Positions 39,905-41,437 of a stretch of 41,437 nucleotides of DNA are shown here, piece by piece. The stretch covers positions 1 to 41,437 of the forward strand of contig NZ_CAJNBK010000041.1 of NCBI RefSeq assembly GCF_905220975.1. The letters are read 5' to 3'. The stretch's first letter is position 1; the number at the start of each line of letters is the position of its first letter. The translations under genes were made by a program, and so were the position numbers. Under the pieces are notes generated by a model. That model saw only the letters and a program-made list of their open reading frames with translations, was not told where the DNA came from and ran no database searches. Origin of the DNA: Paraburkholderia haematera (lineage in GTDB: Bacteria > Pseudomonadota > Gammaproteobacteria > Burkholderiales > Burkholderiaceae).

Positions 39905-41038
39905 ATGAGCGCTTGTCATTCTGGACGTCGTCTACACCGTGCAGCCACGGGGGCTGCGCTACTCGCTGTCACCAGCCTCTGCGCGCTGTCGGTCACGCCG
40001 GCGCTTGCAGCCGACACGGAACTGAATGTCTACAACTGGTCGGACTATATCGCCAAGGACACGGTTGCGAACTTCGAGAAGCAGGACGGTATCAAGGTCA
40101 AGTACGACAACTACGATAGCGACGACACGCTACAGGCCAAACTGCTCGCCGGCAGTTCCGGCTACGACATCGTGGTCCCGACGTCGAACTATATGGCCAA
40201 GCAGATTCAGGCTGGCGTGTACCAGAAGCTGGACAAATCGAAACTCCCGAATCTGGCCAACCTGGACCCCACGTTGATGAAAATCATCAGCGAGGCTGAT
40301 CCGGGCAACCAGTACGGTGCGCCCTACGCGTACGGCACCGACGGCATCGGCTACAACGTGCAGGCCGTCCAGAAAGCCCTGGGCGCGGATGCTCCCGTTG
40401 ACAGCTGGGCACTGGTGCTTGATCCGGCGTACATCTCCAAGTTGAAGAGCTGCGGCGTGTCGTTCCTCGATCAGCCCGTTGACGTGTTCGCCGCCACACT
40501 GCAATACATGCACAAGGATCCGAACAGCACCAATCCGGGCGACTATCAGGCCGCCTTTGACGTGCTGAAGAAGGTCCGTCCGTACATTACACAGTTCAAC
40601 TCGTCGGGTTACATCAACGACCTCGCGAACAACGACATTTGCGTCACGCTCGGCTGGTCGGGCGACGTCGGCATCGCTCACCGCCGTGCGCAGGAAGCCA
40701 GGCGTTCATACGAGATCAAGTTTGGCAATGTAAAGGAAGGCGGCCTGGTGTGGTTCGATGTGATGGTGATTCCGAAGGATGCACCGCACCCCGAAGCGGC
40801 ACTCGCATGGATTAACTACATCGAGGACCCGAAAGTTAATGCGGCCATTACCAACGAGGTTTTCTACCCGACCGCCAATGTCCCCGCGCGCCAGTTCGTC
40901 ACGCCAGCGGTTTTGCATGACCAGGGTGTGTACCCGCCGGCGGATGTGCTGAAGAAGATGACCCTGTTGAAGCCCTTGCCGACTGACATCCTTCGCCTTG
41001 AAAACCGTCTTTGGGCCCAGCTGAAAACAGGGCACTAA
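39905..41038 (+). CDS. potF: PotF-like putrescine-binding periplasmic protein
   Basis: A 377-residue ABC transporter substrate-binding protein. The signal peptide is about 35 residues (ending TPALA before ADTELNVYNWSDYI). The family starts LNVYNWSDYIAKDTVANFEKQDGIKVKYDNYDS and includes YDIVVPTSNYMAKQI, YGAPYAYGTDGIGYN and LGWSGDVGIAHRRA, as in PotF/SpuD. It delivers putrescine, or perhaps spermidine, to a PotGHI permease. An AGGGGAAC ribosome site precedes the ATG. The likely ATPase gene follows after 219 bp. Confidence 0.92.
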   Translation: MSACHSGRRLHRAATGAALLAVTSLCALSVTPALAADTELNVYNWSDYIAKDTVANFEKQDGIKVKYDNYDSDDTLQAKLLAGSSGYDIVVPTSNYMAKQIQAGVYQKLDKSKLPNLANLDPTLMKIISEADPGNQYGAPYAYGTDGIGYNVQAVQKALGADAPVDSWALVLDPAYISKLKSCGVSFLDQPVDVFAATLQYMHKDPNSTNPGDYQAAFDVLKKVRPYITQFNSSGYINDLANNDICVTLGWSGDVGIAHRRAQEARRSYEIKFGNVKEGGLVWFDVMVIPKDAPHPEAALAWINYIEDPKVNAAITNEVFYPTANVPARQFVTPAVLHDQGVYPPADVLKKMTLLKPLPTDILRLENRLWAQLKTGH

Positions 41039-41257
41039 ACAGTTACCCACAGCCAATAAGCTCATCGATACCTTCGCAGCAGGGGGCGCTTGATCCCTGC
41101 TCGCCTGAAAGAAGCAGCACAGTAGTCAGCCTGCGCGCTATCAGGGTCCCACCTGCGCGCAGTCCCATGTTTCCCGATCGCAGCACACCTCGCAAGTCGC
41201 TTATGGCGTCTGGCACGGGACCGCTCACGTCTGCGATCCGCAAGGAATGTTTACGCC

Positions 41258-41437
41258 ATGAAATCGACGCCCCTAAACAGCACTACGCCAGTGGCCCGTC
41301 AAACGGCCAAAGCTAAAACAAAGTCCGACGAATTCGTCCGCATCGAAAACGTCGTGAAGAAATTCGGCGACAGCACGGCTGTCGACAACGTCAGTCTGAA
41401 CATCGCCAAGAACGAACTGTTCGCACTGCTCGGCAGC
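41258..41437 (+). CDS. potG: PotG-like ABC transporter ATP-binding protein (partial, runs off the window)
   Basis: The first 60 codons of an ABC ATPase. After a polar N-terminus (MKSTPLNSTTPVARQTAKAK) comes FVRIENVVKKFGDSTAVDNVSLNIAKNELFALLGS, i.e. the start of the nucleotide-binding domain up to the first residues of the Walker A motif. The gene is cut by the window end. It belongs with potF as the polyamine importer. The ATG at 41258 has an AAGGA some 12 bases upstream, a bit far but usable. Confidence 0.8.
   Translation, partial: MKSTPLNSTTPVARQTAKAKTKSDEFVRIENVVKKFGDSTAVDNVSLNIAKNELFALLGS

Noticed and set aside
1..41437. tRNA, rRNA, insertion sequence or integrase genes
   Set aside because: Nothing resembling a cloverleaf with conserved loops, rRNA, transposase or integrase was seen when reading the proteins and gaps; a tRNA-finding program was not available.

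Overview
The window is high-GC, densely coded bacterial DNA. It looks like a Burkholderiales chromosome, most likely Burkholderia or Paraburkholderia. This rests on gene content (a hopanoid cluster with its own IspH, and a polyamine locus of SpuC/PuuC/PuuA/PotF type), on protein style, and on an intergenic repeat type I recall from that group. The species call is inference; no search was run. No rRNA, tRNA, IS element, prophage or CRISPR array was seen.

Region by region. (1) 1-7.6 kb holds mixed accessory and housekeeping genes: a YfgD/ArsC-type reductase, a lone SsuA-like sulfonate-binding protein, a GntP-type permease, a DUF1272 zinc-ribbon protein, an ECF-like sigma factor overlapping a mini zinc-finger anti-sigma gene, a 43-aa secreted peptide with a clear terminator, a cluster of DnaA-box-like sites, an NAD(P)H:FMN reductase and a stress-type protein of unknown role. 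(2) 7.8-12.7 kb is a signalling island. A membrane hybrid histidine kinase diverges from a three-gene operon with overlapping ends, encoding a CheY-like receiver, a CheC-like phosphatase and a PAS-GGDEF diguanylate cyclase. (3) 12.8-28.3 kb is the hopanoid region: hpnD-hpnE-shc-hpnG, then hpnN-mlaA, hpnM, ispH-hpnH, hpnB, an unknown 189-aa gene and hpnA. (4) 28.4-34.8 kb holds acylphosphatase, EgtD, a RarD-type transporter, an Mpo1-like membrane protein, a Crp/Fnr regulator, a hairpin-rich gene-free stretch, a DapA-family lyase with a small partner gene, and a secreted Ala/Lys/Thr-rich protein. (5) 35.0-41.4 kb is a polyamine locus: spuC and puuC on the minus strand diverge from puuA, potF and the start of potG.

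How the genes work together. IspH feeds isoprenoid precursors; HpnD and HpnE (with an HpnC not in this window) make squalene; Shc cyclises it to hopene; HpnH adds adenosine; HpnG removes adenine. HpnN, HpnM and MlaA look like an export and outer-membrane trafficking set for the product. PotF/PotG import putrescine, which can be degraded by gamma-glutamylation (PuuA, PuuC) or by direct transamination (SpuC).

The best candidate for an undescribed system is the kinase / receiver / CheC / diguanylate cyclase island. Also notable are a three-hairpin gene-free region at 32.8-33.0 kb, a perfect 18-bp palindrome in front of hpnM, and repeats in the C-terminal tail of MlaA.
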